Below, one piece after another: positions 42,463 through 54,539 of a stretch of DNA of 64,000 nucleotides (position 1 is its first letter; the number at the start of each line of letters is the position of its first letter). A program made the translations under genes and the position numbers. The stretch comes from Leptopterna dolabrata (Eukaryota > Arthropoda > Insecta > Hemiptera > Miridae): assembly GCA_954871275.1 (NCBI GenBank), contig OX940980.1:28289189-28353188 (forward strand). Direction: 5' to 3'. The notes beneath the pieces are model-generated. The model was given only the letters and a program-made list of their open reading frames with translations. It did no database searches and was not told the DNA's origin.

Positions 42463-43962
42463 GGTTTATTATTCTGTGAATAATACACCTATGTAATCGC
42501 TCAGCAAACAATTTTTATAACACCCCTTCTAAATTTTTGTTCTTTTACGTTTCAAGGTGCGTAGATTCCAAAAACGCTGCAAAGTCCTTGTCACATGGGT
42601 TTATTATTCCATTGGACATACCTACAGAAATGTTTGCTGTTTATTTATTGTTTCTTTCATATAAAATAATTGAAATAGCTATCTCTGGTGGTTTCCACCA
42701 ATTTTGGCCCCCAAAACTCGAATAAACTACGCTCCTTTTTTTTAAATAAATTATCTCTGATCATTGATAGTACCATTTAATCGTCTTGATCCACCTGTTG
42801 ACACTTTTTCCAGTGTTATTATACAAATTGATGGTGATTTCAAACGATTTCCCAGGTTTTTGACTCATAAAAAATCAATTTCGGGAGCTGAACACCTGGT
42901 AGAACCTCAATTTTCTATTCTTTGGTCAAAATCGACTTCATATTCGGTCTTCTCGTCCCCAAAAACATGAAAAACGATACCTTAAAAGCTCATGTTACCA
43001 ACATGTTGCTAAAACACAAAAAGTACCTATTTTTATACACATTTTCACTCATAACACCCCTGGGTATATTCCGATCGGGCTGAAAAGTTTCGGGACACAA
43101 CTAGGGCCCAAATGGAGCATGTGTGAGAAAGAACGAATTTTTTAGACCGAAAATGAAGCCTGTACACGTGATACGGCGGACGGACATTGCATTTTTGGAG
43201 TCTACGTACCTTGAAACGGAAAAGAAAAAATTTTGAGGGGGTGTTATAAAAATTTTTTGCTGAGCGATTACATAGGTGTATTATTCACAGAATAATAAAC
43301 CAAAATGCAATGTCCGTCCGCCGTCCACCGTACGCCGTCCGCCGTATCACGTGTATCGGCTTCATTTTTGGTCTAAAAAATTCGTTCTCTTGCACACATG
43401 CTCCATTTGGGCCCTAGTTGTGTCCCGAAACTTTTCAGCCCGATCGGAATATACCCAGGGGTGTTGTGAGTGAAAATGTGTGTAAAAATAGGTACTTTTT
43501 GCGTTTTAGCAACATGTTAGTAACATGAGCTTTTGAGGTATCCTATTCCATGTTTTTGTGACGAAAAGACCGAACATGAAGTCGATTTTGACCAAAGAGT
43601 GGAAAATTGAGGTTCTACCGCTCCCAAAATAGATTTTTCGTGAGTCAAAAACCCTGGAAATCGTCCGAAATCACAGTTAGTTTGTATAATGACACTAGAA
43701 AATGTTTCAAAACGTGGATCAAAACGATTAAATGGCACTACCAATGATCAAAGATAATTTGAAAAAAAAAAGGAGCGTACCTACCTAATTTGTGTTTTGG
43801 GGGCCAAAATTGGTCGAAACCATCAGAATATATCTATTTCTAAATATCTATTTCAATTAGGTATTTCACATATTTTTTTTTTCAAAAAAAAAAATCAATT
43901 TCAATTATCTCAATCAATGTGAAATTTCAATGATTTCACATGAAATAAACAATAAATGAACA
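42463..43962 (+). mobile_element. Helentron-like element, family A copy A5, split by A6
   Basis: 5' part 42463-42574, then A6, then the continuation from 43302 (TGCAATGTCCGTCCGCC) to the start of the palindrome. The terminal TTTGCAGCG end is missing. Confidence 0.65.
42575..43301 (-). mobile_element. Helentron-like element, family A copy A6 (complete, nested in A5)
   Basis: Starts CGCTGCAAAGTCCTTGTCAC after AAAAA and ends GAATAATAAACC before AAAA. 727 bp, inserted in A5 after GATTCCAAAA. Confidence 0.75.
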
Positions 43963-44003
43963 CACTGTTCATTTATTGTTTATTTCATGTGAAATCATTG
44001 AAA
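43925..44003. repeat. Perfect palindrome, 38-bp arms and 3-bp loop
   Basis: Left arm 43925-43962 and right arm 43966-44003 are exact reverse complements around CAC. Both arms are family A sequence (TTTCACATGAAATAAACAAT), so the structure is a head-to-head junction of two family A fragments. Confidence 0.85.
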
Positions 44004-44329
44004 CACCGATTTCACCGTTTCACCGATTCCAAGTCTGTTGGTGAACTGTTGCGATCGGGGAGGAACTTTGAATCAACATTTATTTTTATTCACTAACAGT
44101 TATGTCATCGTCATAAATTCGTTCATACCCAGCGTGAAAGAGTTTCAGTCACGAAGATGCGGAAAAACGGTCAACGACGGCCTGAGGCATGCGCGATTCC
44201 AACCCCTGGAATCGCCAGAAGGGGTGCGATAAGAGAACTGACCTCCCCGGCTCACCCTCTGCTGCCTGTACCCGTCAGTTCAGTCGACAGTTGTATCAAC
44301 CTCCGCGAAGATGGTGTCGACTCGCGAGG

Positions 44330-44471
44330 ATGGGAGCCAGTGAGGTGAACTCGGACGAGGGCGCGGACCCGGAAGACGGGGAGAATAGAAAGAAGAGAAA
44401 GAAAAAGAAAGGGGTCGTTCAAAAGGTCGTGAAAAGCTTGACTTGTTGCTCAGCACCCCTCAACGCCTCAT
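44330..44471 (+). CDS. Probable first coding exon of an unrecognised gene
   Basis: ATG at 44330 has A at -3 and G at +4, a good start context. The 47 codons run to a strong donor GTAAGC at 44472 in phase 1. The peptide begins MGASEVNSDEGADPED (Gly2, a possible myristoylation start, then an acidic stretch), continues with a basic cluster NRKKRKKKKG and ends near a CC pair (SLTCC). Gly2, a polybasic patch and a Cys pair together suggest a membrane-attached N-terminus, but this is inference. A short upstream ATG frame at 44311 overlaps it. No following exon could be identified before the window ends, and the family is unknown. Confidence 0.4.
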
Positions 44472-44591
44472 GTAAGCGCATCAATTCATCACCCCTTATT
44501 AGATGGAGAAGACGTAGGTACATATTATCATATGTAGTCCAAAATGAGCGTGACCTAACGAATGGGGCAAAACTGTGTATTGAAAGGAAAA

Positions 44592-45344
44592 CGCTGCAAA
44601 GTCCTTGTCACATGGGTTTATTATTCTATTGGACATACCTCCAGAAATGTTGGCTGTTCATTTATTGTTTCCTTCATGTGAAATAATTGAAATAGCTATT
44701 TCTGATGGTTTCCACCAATTTTGGCCCACAAAACACGAATTAGGCAGGCTCCTTTTCTTTTTTTTTTCTTTTTTTTTTCAAATAATCTTTTTTGATCATT
44801 GGTAGTGCCATTTAATCGTCTTGATCCACGTGTTGACACTTTTTCTAGTGTTATTATACAAATTGATGGTGATTTCAGACGATTTTCCACATTTTTGCCT
44901 CATAAAAATCAATTTTGGCAGCTGAATCTTTGGTAGAACCTCAATTTTCCACTCTTTGGTCAAAATCGACTTCATATTCGGTCTTCTCGTCCCCAAAAAT
45001 ATGGAAAAAGATACCTCAAAAGCTCATGTTACTAACATGTTGCTAAAACGCAAAAAGTACCTATTTTTACACACATTTTCACTCATAACACCCCTGGGTA
45101 TATTCCGTTCGGGCTGAAAAGTTTCGGGACACAACTAGGGCCCAAATGGAGCTTGTGTGCGAAAGAACGAATTTTTTAGACCGAAAATGAAGCCGGTACA
45201 CGTGATACGGCGTACGGCGGACGGACATTGCATTTTTGGAATCTACGCACCTTGAAACGGAAAAGAAAAAATTGTGAGGGGGTGTTATAAAATTTTTTTG
45301 CTGAGCGAATGTACATAGGTGTATTATTCACAGAATAATGAAGC
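44592..45344 (-). mobile_element. Helentron-like element, family A copy A8
   Basis: Starts CGCTGCAAAGTCCTTGTCAC after AAAA and ends GAATAATGAAGC (mutated family end) before AAAA. 753 bp. It follows the putative exon at 44330 and would lie in its first intron. (There is no A7: the piece at 43302 belongs to A5.). Confidence 0.75.
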
Positions 45345-47015
45345 AAAATCACAAGGAAAAGTGTCACAAACGAATTTTTTATTTATTAATAATTTTTTTT
45401 GAAATTTCGTATTTCATTACTGAGCAATTCATTTATAATATTTTCCGTCATTTCGCATGGAAACGGCATTTCCTCCATAACCTGCCAATATTCCTAAAGG
45501 TACTTTAGACCCCATTTTTACAGTGATGCAAAATTGAAGTTGCTGGTATTGACTCCCTCATAACTTGAGTCGGGGGTCGACTTAACTTTAATTCATTAAC
45601 GCTGAATTATATGGCTACCATTTTAATTATCCACGACAGCATAGATAGGTAGGTACCCCATTGATTCCAGTACCCACACGTGCAAATTTTCTTGTTTGAT
45701 TTGTTCTAAGCTCATCATTACTTCCGGTTTTAGCAATTGCTTATAACCTTATTATAGCTTATTAACGTTAGCTTATAATAGGTACGGTTATAACCACCAG
45801 TAATAGATGGTTATCTAACGTAAATTCAACGAGATCAGAAGTTGAGGAGAAAGTTATTTTGACTAAATAACGAAAGCTTCTGCTGCCATGTAAATAGATT
45901 TTTTAAATAATTAAAATATTCAAAAATCAATTTTCACAAGATTGGTACTGTAGTATAATTAAACATTTCTCTATTTAATGTGTAGTTTCATCGCCAACAG
46001 CTATTACGACACTCATTTCGGGGCATCCTGTGCATGTACTATGAAAGGATCGGGACATGATAAGTAGGTAGTTAATTATTATAACCCAGTTTCCTACATA
46101 AGAGTTGAAACAGTATCAGGGGGCAGATTGATGGGTTTCATGTTTTCAATACCACTATACTTAACTACCAAGATATAAAATGATGGTGATAACCACCACA
46201 AATGAGGGCAGTTGTGCGTTGGTCCCACGAATGTGTGATAGGAAATTTCGTCTGCTGCACGTTTCTTGCAAACGTGATTTCTTTGAAAACACAGCTATGT
46301 ATATCTAATTACTTTGAGGTCAGAAGGACGGCAGTTAGGTGCTGGTTCACTAATGGGCATGAATTGTTTAACCAACCTGGTGACGTAGCCCTGTGATTAA
46401 TGTGTACTGCAGTTGGATATTCCGGTCCACCCTGCTGTTGTTCCCTAGTTGATACCGGGTAAGGTTATCAAAATCCAGCTAGGTTTACATTCGTCCGTTA
46501 TTACGAAGACTTTTCCTTGAAGATTCTAGATCACTGATGGGTTCATACATTTTTCTATCCGAATTCCGAGCCATGCATGTGTAATACCGGCTGATGCTCT
46601 GACATTTTCATTGATATGTACTATGAAGATACAGAATTGACAATAGTACAGCAATAGATAGATAGGTAATATAGCATTAATTTACTCCCACAAGTTCGAG
46701 TCTTCATTTTTAGACCTTCGCTGTTTCCATCATGTCCCAGCAGCGTTTGAAGACGAATATGGACATATTCAGCAAATCCTGAGTAAATATCGAGATCGTA
46801 TATTTTATCGAGGTCGGTAAATATTAGAACCTTGACATCAGAAAGTACCGATGTTCGGCTCGGCCAAAGGGTTGTGGTCGGCTTGAAGAATTTTCGGTTT
46901 GACATTGAATGCTTTAACGTAAACCTCCGGAATTCGAATTGGTTCCCCACATTTGGAGGAAGTTAAGTGATGTACTTAAATAACGAAAGTTTATTACGGA
47001 AAGCACAAAGAAAAA
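45345..47015. other. Intergenic or intronic, nothing recognised
   Basis: AT-rich. Short open frames at 46202 and 46621 show no domain or splice context. Confidence 0.35.
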
Positions 47016-47714
47016 CGCTGCAAAGTCCTTGTCACATGGGTTTATTATTCTATTGGACACACTGTTCATTTATTGTTTCTTTCATGTGAAATAATTGAAA
47101 TAGCTATTTCTGATGCTTTCCACCAATTTTGGCCCCCAAAACACGAATTAGGTATACGTTTTTTTAAAAATTATCCTTGGTAAATGGCAGTGCCATTTAA
47201 TCGTCTTGTTCTACGTGTTGACACTTTTTCTAGTGTTATTATACAAATTGATGGTGATTTCAGACGATTTCCCAGGTTTTTTTGACTCATAAAAAATCAA
47301 TTCTGGGAGCTGAACATTTGACAGAACCTCAATTTTCCACTCTTTGGACAAAATGGACTTCATATTCGGTCTTCTCGTCCCAAAAACATGGAAAACTATA
47401 CCTTAAAAGCTCATGTTACTAAAACACAAAAAGTACCTACCTATTTTTGTACACATTTTCACTCATAACACCTCTGGGTATATTCCGATCGGGCTGCAAA
47501 GTTTCGGGAAACAACTAGGGCCCAAATGGAGCATTTGTGCGAAAGAACGAATTTTTTAGAGCGAAAATGAAGCCGGTATGCGTGATACGGCGGACGGACA
47601 TTGCATTTTTGGAATCTGCGCACCTTGAAACGGAAAAGAAAAAATTTTGAGGGGTGTTATAAAAATTTTTTGCTGAGCGAATACATAGGTGCATTATTCA
47701 CAGAATAATAAACC
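47016..47714 (-). mobile_element. Helentron-like element, family A copy A9
   Basis: Starts CGCTGCAAAGTCCTTGTCAC after AAAA and ends GAATAATAAACC before AAAA. 699 bp with small internal deletions. Confidence 0.75.
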
Positions 47715-48657
47715 AAAATGACTTTTTCTTAGCTCTAAGCGGCTGTGATTTCGATTCACCGAACTCCCACTTAGTTATAAATTGTACATGAATATGGGCC
47801 AAAGTTATTCCGGTAACGAATTAGGCGAAGAGACAAGTGCGCGGTATCGATTCAAGTGCGGATTAGCGGCCAATAACAAGAAAGTTGTGGCTGGTCAATG
47901 GCTACTACCCTCACTCTTTATACAAGACACGCGATCACCAAAATAGCGAAATAATGGCTTGAAAGTATAACAGACTGAGAAATTATCGGTTTCCGCGAGT
48001 TCTCATAGCTCCTCATGGTATCCGTTGGGTTTCCTACTTCAATATTATTGATTGATGAGAAGAAATGGAATTGAATGGATCTGGACGAAAGGGAGAAAGG
48101 TTCCTGAAAAATGGTGCCGCTGGTTTGAGAATAATATATGATTTTACCTGATTTTACCTTGATACTGGTACAAGTAGGTATTATAGGCACAAGCCTCTTG
48201 TCTGTTCGGTATTAAACCTAAAGCGTTATTTCAGCTCGTATTAGAGTACGTAGTGCCTCGATAAGCGATGCCTCGCGTCACATCGATGAAAACAATAAAA
48301 AATGCTTATATTGTGATGGGAGCGTCCACAGTGATGCACCGCCGCTGCGATGCTTATCGACTTCGACACCTCGCGGTCGACCATCGCTATTTTTGAGAAA
48401 GACATAATATTTGATTTTTCCATCGCGGTCAGACGAGGAAGCAGCGATGCGGGCGCATCTGCGATTGGCTGATACCCTCTTCAGATGCGCCATTCAAAAC
48501 CTCAAAACAGAGACGGGAAAACATCGAAGGTGAACAGCTAGGGTGAATTCAGTATGAACACCCAAACATCCATGTACAAACAATGAGGTAAACTTGGAGG
48601 CATCGCAGTGAGGGTGGTTCACTATGAACGTACCGTTGTATTGTTTTAGAAGTAAAA
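47715..48657. other. Unassigned; GCATCGC-rich patch
   Basis: 48250-48490 is rich in GCGATGC/GCATCGC and contains TCGATAAGC in inverted orientation at about 48258 and 48353. The overlapping minus-strand frames there have no recognised domain. Confidence 0.3.
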
Positions 48658-49410
48658 CGCTGCAAATATTACACAACGGTTTATTAATCACTTATACAGA
48701 TGCCCCTTCTGCGTAGATCACTGTTTTCTGTGGTCAATACCTACCCTCGAAATCTCCCCAGGAAAGCCCCAAATCGAGTACAGGAGCCTGCCCGGGAATT
48801 GGAGTTTCTTAAAAATTCGCGGGATTCAATAATTCAATCATCAATTATTTGTCGTCATTCATTAAGCATAACGTTTGCTCAAGTTACAAAAGTACCTATC
48901 AACAAAATCCAAAACAGCCATCATTCTTCAGATGAATATCACGGAACAACCAACTCGATTTCATACAGCCATCCGTGTTTATAATCAGGTGCTCCCTAGC
49001 AATGATATCTGGGCCAGATTTCTACGATTCATTCACGATCGTGTTGACGAAGCTTTTCGGTACGAAGGGCTGGTCGTAGAATGCTCCGGGTGGTTTCAAA
49101 AAATGCTCAAGTTCGATATCAAGTTAAAAACGAAGAAACCATACCCTTCTATTGAAGGTTTTCGAGCTACGGCGTTCTGAAAATTTCAACCCCTATTTTT
49201 CACGCCGAGCTTCGCGGACTGACTAGAACCAAATTTCATTAATTTTGGTTCAGGGTAACTCAGGAAGCGTGAAGTACGGTGTACGGCGCAGACAGAGAGT
49301 TTTTTATTCCATTTTAAGTTTCTACCCTTGAAACGGAAACCACCAAATATGGCGGGGGGGGGGGGGGGGGGGTTGCTCGATTCCCAAGATTAATGATTGA
49401 AAATTATACC
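48658..49410 (-). mobile_element. Helentron-like element, family B copy B3
   Basis: Starts CGCTGCAAATATTACACAAC after AAAA and ends GAAAATTATACC before AAAA. About 750 bp, shorter than B2 by internal deletion. A G run of about 20 lies at 49353-49372. Confidence 0.65.
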
Positions 49411-49718
49411 AAAATTAGTGACATACAACTCACCTTCCGGTATTCCGGAGGAATCCGTTGTCACCAGCTGGTTGAGTATTGGGGTAATTCTCTTGTCTCT
49501 TTGTTTGTCTGCCTATCCGGGACCAATTTTTCCGTAACGGCATATATCCGATTTCCACACAATACCTACGTGAGTAATTTCAGTAGGTATCGTACTGAGA
49601 TACTTGATGCTCTGTTCTTGTGGATGTGATTACTTTAGTGCTATAGCAACAGCATGTTGAGCGAGCATTCTCTCTGTAGCCTATGCCATAACTCTATAAC
49701 ACTTGATCAGCTCCTTTG
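49411..49718. other. Short spacer, nothing recognised
   Basis: Contains TCTTTGTTTGTCTGCCTATC, a degenerate microsatellite often seen inside insect repeats. No gene. Confidence 0.3.
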
Positions 49719-49726
49719 ATCTAGAG

Positions 49727-50876
49727 CAGTGGCTCCCAACCTAGGGGCGATCGCCCCCAAGTGGGCGATTTGGGTTATCAGGGGGGCGATTAGGGGGCAA
49801 TGAGTACATATTCAAAGGGGGAAAAATTAAAATAGTACTGTACAGTAGAAGTTGTCGGATCAAGGCCAAAGGAATTATTTCATCATTCATCGCCAAGTTA
49901 GATATTCATAAGGTAAATATTGGCCGTAAAGAGCTGATTCAGTTTCCGACCCTTGAAAAGTGTTCAGTGTCAGATAACGAGACTCCTGAACTCCCAGAAG
50001 ACAAAATCCTAATTTTTACTGATCACCTTGACCAGTTAAAAACTGACATGGAACCAAGATTTGAAGATTTGACCAAGTAACAAATTCCGGATTGGATTCT
50101 AGATCCATTTTTTTTTAAGCTGTGGATAAGCTTGATAACTCTTTACAGACGGAGTTTCTAGATCTGAAGTATGACTGTGAGGCGAAAATCATTTTCAAGC
50201 AGAGCGGTTACGAGCTAGCCTGGGTGGGAGCTTATGGACACTTATCCACAACTGTGGAAAAAAACTGAGCCACTTCTCATCTCGTTCCCGTCAACATATT
50301 TAGTTGAAAAAGTATTTAGTTCTGTTGTCCAGCTCCTCACAAAACAAAGAAATAAGTTGGACATTTGTCTCAAGGGAGACTTGCGCCTCAACTTGACGAA
50401 CATAAAGCCAGATATTCAAGCTTTAACTAAAATCCACCAAGCACAAGGCAGCCATTGAAAAGGTAAAATAAAACAATAACAAAGTTTTCAAACTTTCATT
50501 TATTTTTTTTCAAATTTTAACTGTCAACTTTCTTATTTTTTTCAGATTCCAATTTAAAAATGAAAACATGTACTCCTGTTTTTTAAATGTACATCAATGA
50601 TCTTAGTTAATTATTTCACTTCATTGTTCTTAAAAAAAATCTGTAAAGAATGTACATTTTAATTTTTTGTTTATTTAATTTAAGAGTGACCGGATAAAAC
50701 TGCTTTGGTTGTTTTTATATACGGTAATAAATTTGTTTAAAATGAGAAAACTGCTTTATTATTGACACTTTACTTCAAATTAAAATTAGGCATATAATGA
50801 AAATGAAAAGGGGGGCGATAGGTGTTAGTCAATCTCCAGAAAGGGGAGATGGGCCACAAAAGGTTGGGAACCACTT
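49727..50876 (+). mobile_element. hAT element (ZBED5/SCAND3-like transposase lineage), internally deleted
   Basis: Starts CAGTGGCTCCCAACC and ends with the complement of AAGTGGTTCCCAACC, flanked by ATCTAGAG at 49719-49726 and 50877-50884. The perfect 8-bp duplication and CAGTGGTTCCCAAC-type ends identify hAT. The C-terminal part of the transposase remains with frame breaks. Confidence 0.85.
49860..50458 (+). pseudogene. hAT transposase C-terminal remnant
   Basis: Open pieces read AKLDIHKVNIGRKELIQFP and MEPRFEDLTK (then a stop) IPDWILDPFF. After a frame change YPQLWKKTEPLLISFPSTYL, VEKVFSSVVQLLTKQRNKLD and GDLRLNLTNIKPDIQ follow. This is the hAT C-terminal dimerisation domain as in vertebrate ZBED5/SCAND3-type proteins and their insect transposon relatives. 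The N-terminal BED finger and the first catalytic Asp are missing. Confidence 0.75.
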
Positions 50877-50884
50877 ATCTAGAG

Positions 50885-53800
50885 ACTACCTACGTATTGG
50901 TAGATCAAGATTTTTTTAATGTCACTGTACAATTAATCAAATAGCATTTTCATTTGAATCTTTCGTCTGAAAAGTGTTAAAAAGCATTGTCAGTTGAATC
51001 TTTCGGCTGAAAAGTGGTAATTTCTGTCCATTTCATTTATTGCAAGTAGTTCATGCTGTATTGTGAGGAAATCCGTTGGACCTATTTTTATATTTTTTGA
51101 CAAGCAATTTCTGTCTCAGCTTTGCAATTTATGACATTCCTTTATACTTTACTGCATGGTCGTATGGAATGATCATGTTGATGATGGAAGTTGGAATGCA
51201 TTCGACTTGGCATTATTCATCTTTACTTCATGCATCTTCAAAGTGAGGAGGGGCAGTAATGTTGGTTGATAGGGGTGTCGATGATTTGGTCAGCCTCAAT
51301 TTGCTCTGTTGACGAAATGGTCAGTTGGTGGAAAGAATACTTATAATTAAAAACAAAAAACAAATTTAGATATCCAGTATTTTTGACCGCAGTTATAAAT
51401 TCTAGATATATACCTAGCTACCATTTGTCCCAACCTTCAAATTTAAACCTGCCAGTTCACATTGTAGCATTTTAATTTTATCATGAATACTTTCGAATTA
51501 TTACACCGTTTTTCCATCCATGATTTATCTTAGGTCCATTATGATTTGAAGTCCGTTTCAATGCGGGGTGTTATTATAGATAACGTGCCAGATAACCGCA
51601 CTTATGAACGTCATCGCTGCGTTATCTGTCGATAACAGAGAGTTAAGTCGCACTTTTCCCTATCCTTTTTTTTCTGACACTGGCGTTCCCAGGAAAAATA
51701 ATCGAATCGCTACATTCAATGCATCGATTAAAAAAGATTTGTCGAGCCCGCGACGAGGCAACCTCCCGCGCTGCCCCTTCACGCCCTGGTAAGCACTTTG
51801 TGGACTCATCTGGATAAACTGCCTGCGTCGAGGGGCCAGGGTTTAGAATGTACAGTAAATTTAAGGTCAACGCTCATAAGAATTTTCCCTCTGAATTCTT
51901 TACTGAATATTTATACAGCCTACAACCAACCTAATTAGGTTGCAACGTTTCATAACGTCACACAGGTCCATAATGTGATTTTGGCCCAAAATCGGAGAAG
52001 TTGTGGTGAAAATGCTGGTTCATCGTGCTGAAACATCAACATTGAACATATCCAACCAAACGTGCTCGGTCTGAATTTTCGTAAACTCATCTTGTAGATA
52101 TTGATACTCGCGTCGTTATACTTACCTATTACGAGTATCAACACTCGTAATTTAATGTAATTATATTATGCATACCGACATGGTTTTCGTGTACTATAAT
52201 ACCGAATAAGGTTTAATTCAGGCTAAGGTCTTCAAAACAATGAGCACAACGCTAGTAGCGTAGAATGATAAAATGCCCGTGCTTCTCAGTCCATTGTAAA
52301 ACTACATAAGCCTCACGTTTACTAGTTGTCTTGAAATGTTGAAACTTCTATTGCATAAGTATGAATGCTTCATCAGAAATGACCGGTTCTGGGCGATTAT
52401 TGTTACGGTGATATCTGAACTTCCAATCTTTGTAAACACTTCCTCGATTGATACGAGCCTCTCGTAAAATTATTCCATTAGAAGAACGTGAGTCCTGTGC
52501 CGTCGCCCTCCACGTAACATCGGTTTCCCCGCTCGAATTAGTGATACTAGAAATTGTGCCGCCAGAGGTGATCGTGATCTTCAGCGCATTACAAGCGTGT
52601 TAACGCGCTATAAGGGATATTTGATCTCCGTTCCCTCCTTCAAGTCGATCCCGTTCCCATTCTTATCCAATACCAACTCATTTGGGCTTTCATCACCGTC
52701 GTCAGCAGCCAACGGGTGAGTCCTCAAGTACCTATATATTTACCTATCGTCATCGTACTTGTTACCTATTTTTTCTACTGGTAACACCTCCACTAGTTGA
52801 AGACACATCTCAGCATCAATTTCCCCTTATTAGTCGCACTGGTTTTACCGCGGGATTTAGGGGGGATTCAGTGTCTCCTTGAACCACCTTTTAGTATCTA
52901 GGTATTCACAGTTCCAATATTTAAATATGGTCCACTGTCAATACAATGGGGCACCTATGCGCATGGGTCACAAAAGCGGTTTATATAATTTTTTAAATGC
53001 AACTAGATTCTATTCTCAGAACTTTGACAACCGCACTGTCCTACGACAAATAGCTAGTTCTTTTTCTATGGTTTTTCAAAGTTTCAACCATTCTGACATC
53101 ACAGTTTGCAGGGAGGCCTTGCCCAGGCGAGAGGGGTACAGTAAAATTGGTGGGAAACTTTGAAAAATCATAGAAAAATAACTACTTACCGGTTGGTGTC
53201 AAAACTCGCAGGATGGAATTTACTTTCATCTAAAAAAAAAAAATAATAAATAAATAAAATAAATACGTGCACTTATCCCATAAGGTAGTAGGTACCTATT
53301 ATTTATTATATATTACTATAGGTACCCCTAACTCTGAATAAATTGGTCGATTCAGTAGGTAGGGAAACGAACCACGAAAGGCTAACTCTTGGATTCAGTA
53401 GGAATTTACGTCACTCGGAAACCATCGGAAAGACTTCAGTGAGGTGACTCAGTTGACGATCTATTATGTAAACATCCAGATTATTGAATTTTGTTTTCTG
53501 TACTATAACTGAGTAATTCTGACAGGTTCACGCTTCAACGGTTGGACGGATTTTATTTTATTTTTTAAATAATCGATATATTTGTTTTATCAGTAACATA
53601 ACAACTGAGCTTGGCTCATTAAGTTAGTTTGCTATAATATGATTCAACTGTTTGTAGAGTTTTAGCCCAGTGGCTGTAACTTAAGAAACACTCTATCACT
53701 ACACTTGTCACATTGTCACGTCACAAGCTCGATGGTTTCTGGCTCGATGGTAATTCTGACAGGTTCACGCTTCAACGGTTGGACGGATTTTAGTGCAGTT

Positions 53801-54531
53801 TCTTGCAAAATGCCTGGAATTGCAAGAAACGGGCGTCTGGCCACAGCCCAACCTGCCGAAACCTACCGAGGGTGTTCGGCCGTTTTCGGCTGCCTAGCTA
53901 CTAAATCACATCAAGCTAGTACTCATCGCATTCCAACATGTAGAAAGTTTGTTAGCTCAGTGCTATCGTCAAAATCGGACTGGGCTCTCGCCAGACTCTC
54001 CTCCCAGGGAAGGTTTATGGCTATTCGTTTCACCTCCTGAATTCCTCCTTATTCGTCAAACTGGCCATCCCTAGCGACGTCCGTGTTAATTTTTTTATGC
54101 TGTGAAGCACTTAAGTTGTTAGCACGCTGTTAATATTGTTAGCAATGCTCAGAATTCCATTTTGCGGTCGAGTTTTGTGAACTGAAGGTTCTCACCCAAA
54201 TTAATTTAATTTCACTTTAAAAAAAGTGTTTAAAAACATTTATTGAGCATTCTCCCATAGACACTAAATTTACTGATAACATTTTACCGACTATCTATGG
54301 CCCTTATCCGAATATGAAGGATGGAAAATGTTGAGCTCAATTGACTAAAAACTTACAATATGAGTCGGCGGGCGGGTGTAATCTCGGCCCAAGCTCGGTC
54401 GACCAAGGGTCAGACTGTCTTATCTAAATGTAAACTCGACCTACCCCTCTAATCCGTCATCGAAGCGAGCATTGTAATATCGGCCCAGGCCCGGCTAGTC
54501 AGTCAGTTTCTACAGGTGAACGGTACCGTTA
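50885..54531. other. Intergenic, scattered short repeats, no gene recognised
   Basis: A 43-bp direct repeat (TAATTCTGACAGGTTCACGC and onward) lies at 53512-53554 and 53750-53792. An imperfect 35-bp inverted repeat lies at about 53055-53089 and 53149-53184. Short open frames at 52682, 52879 and 53705 have no domain. Confidence 0.35.
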
Positions 54532-54539
54532 TCTCCACA

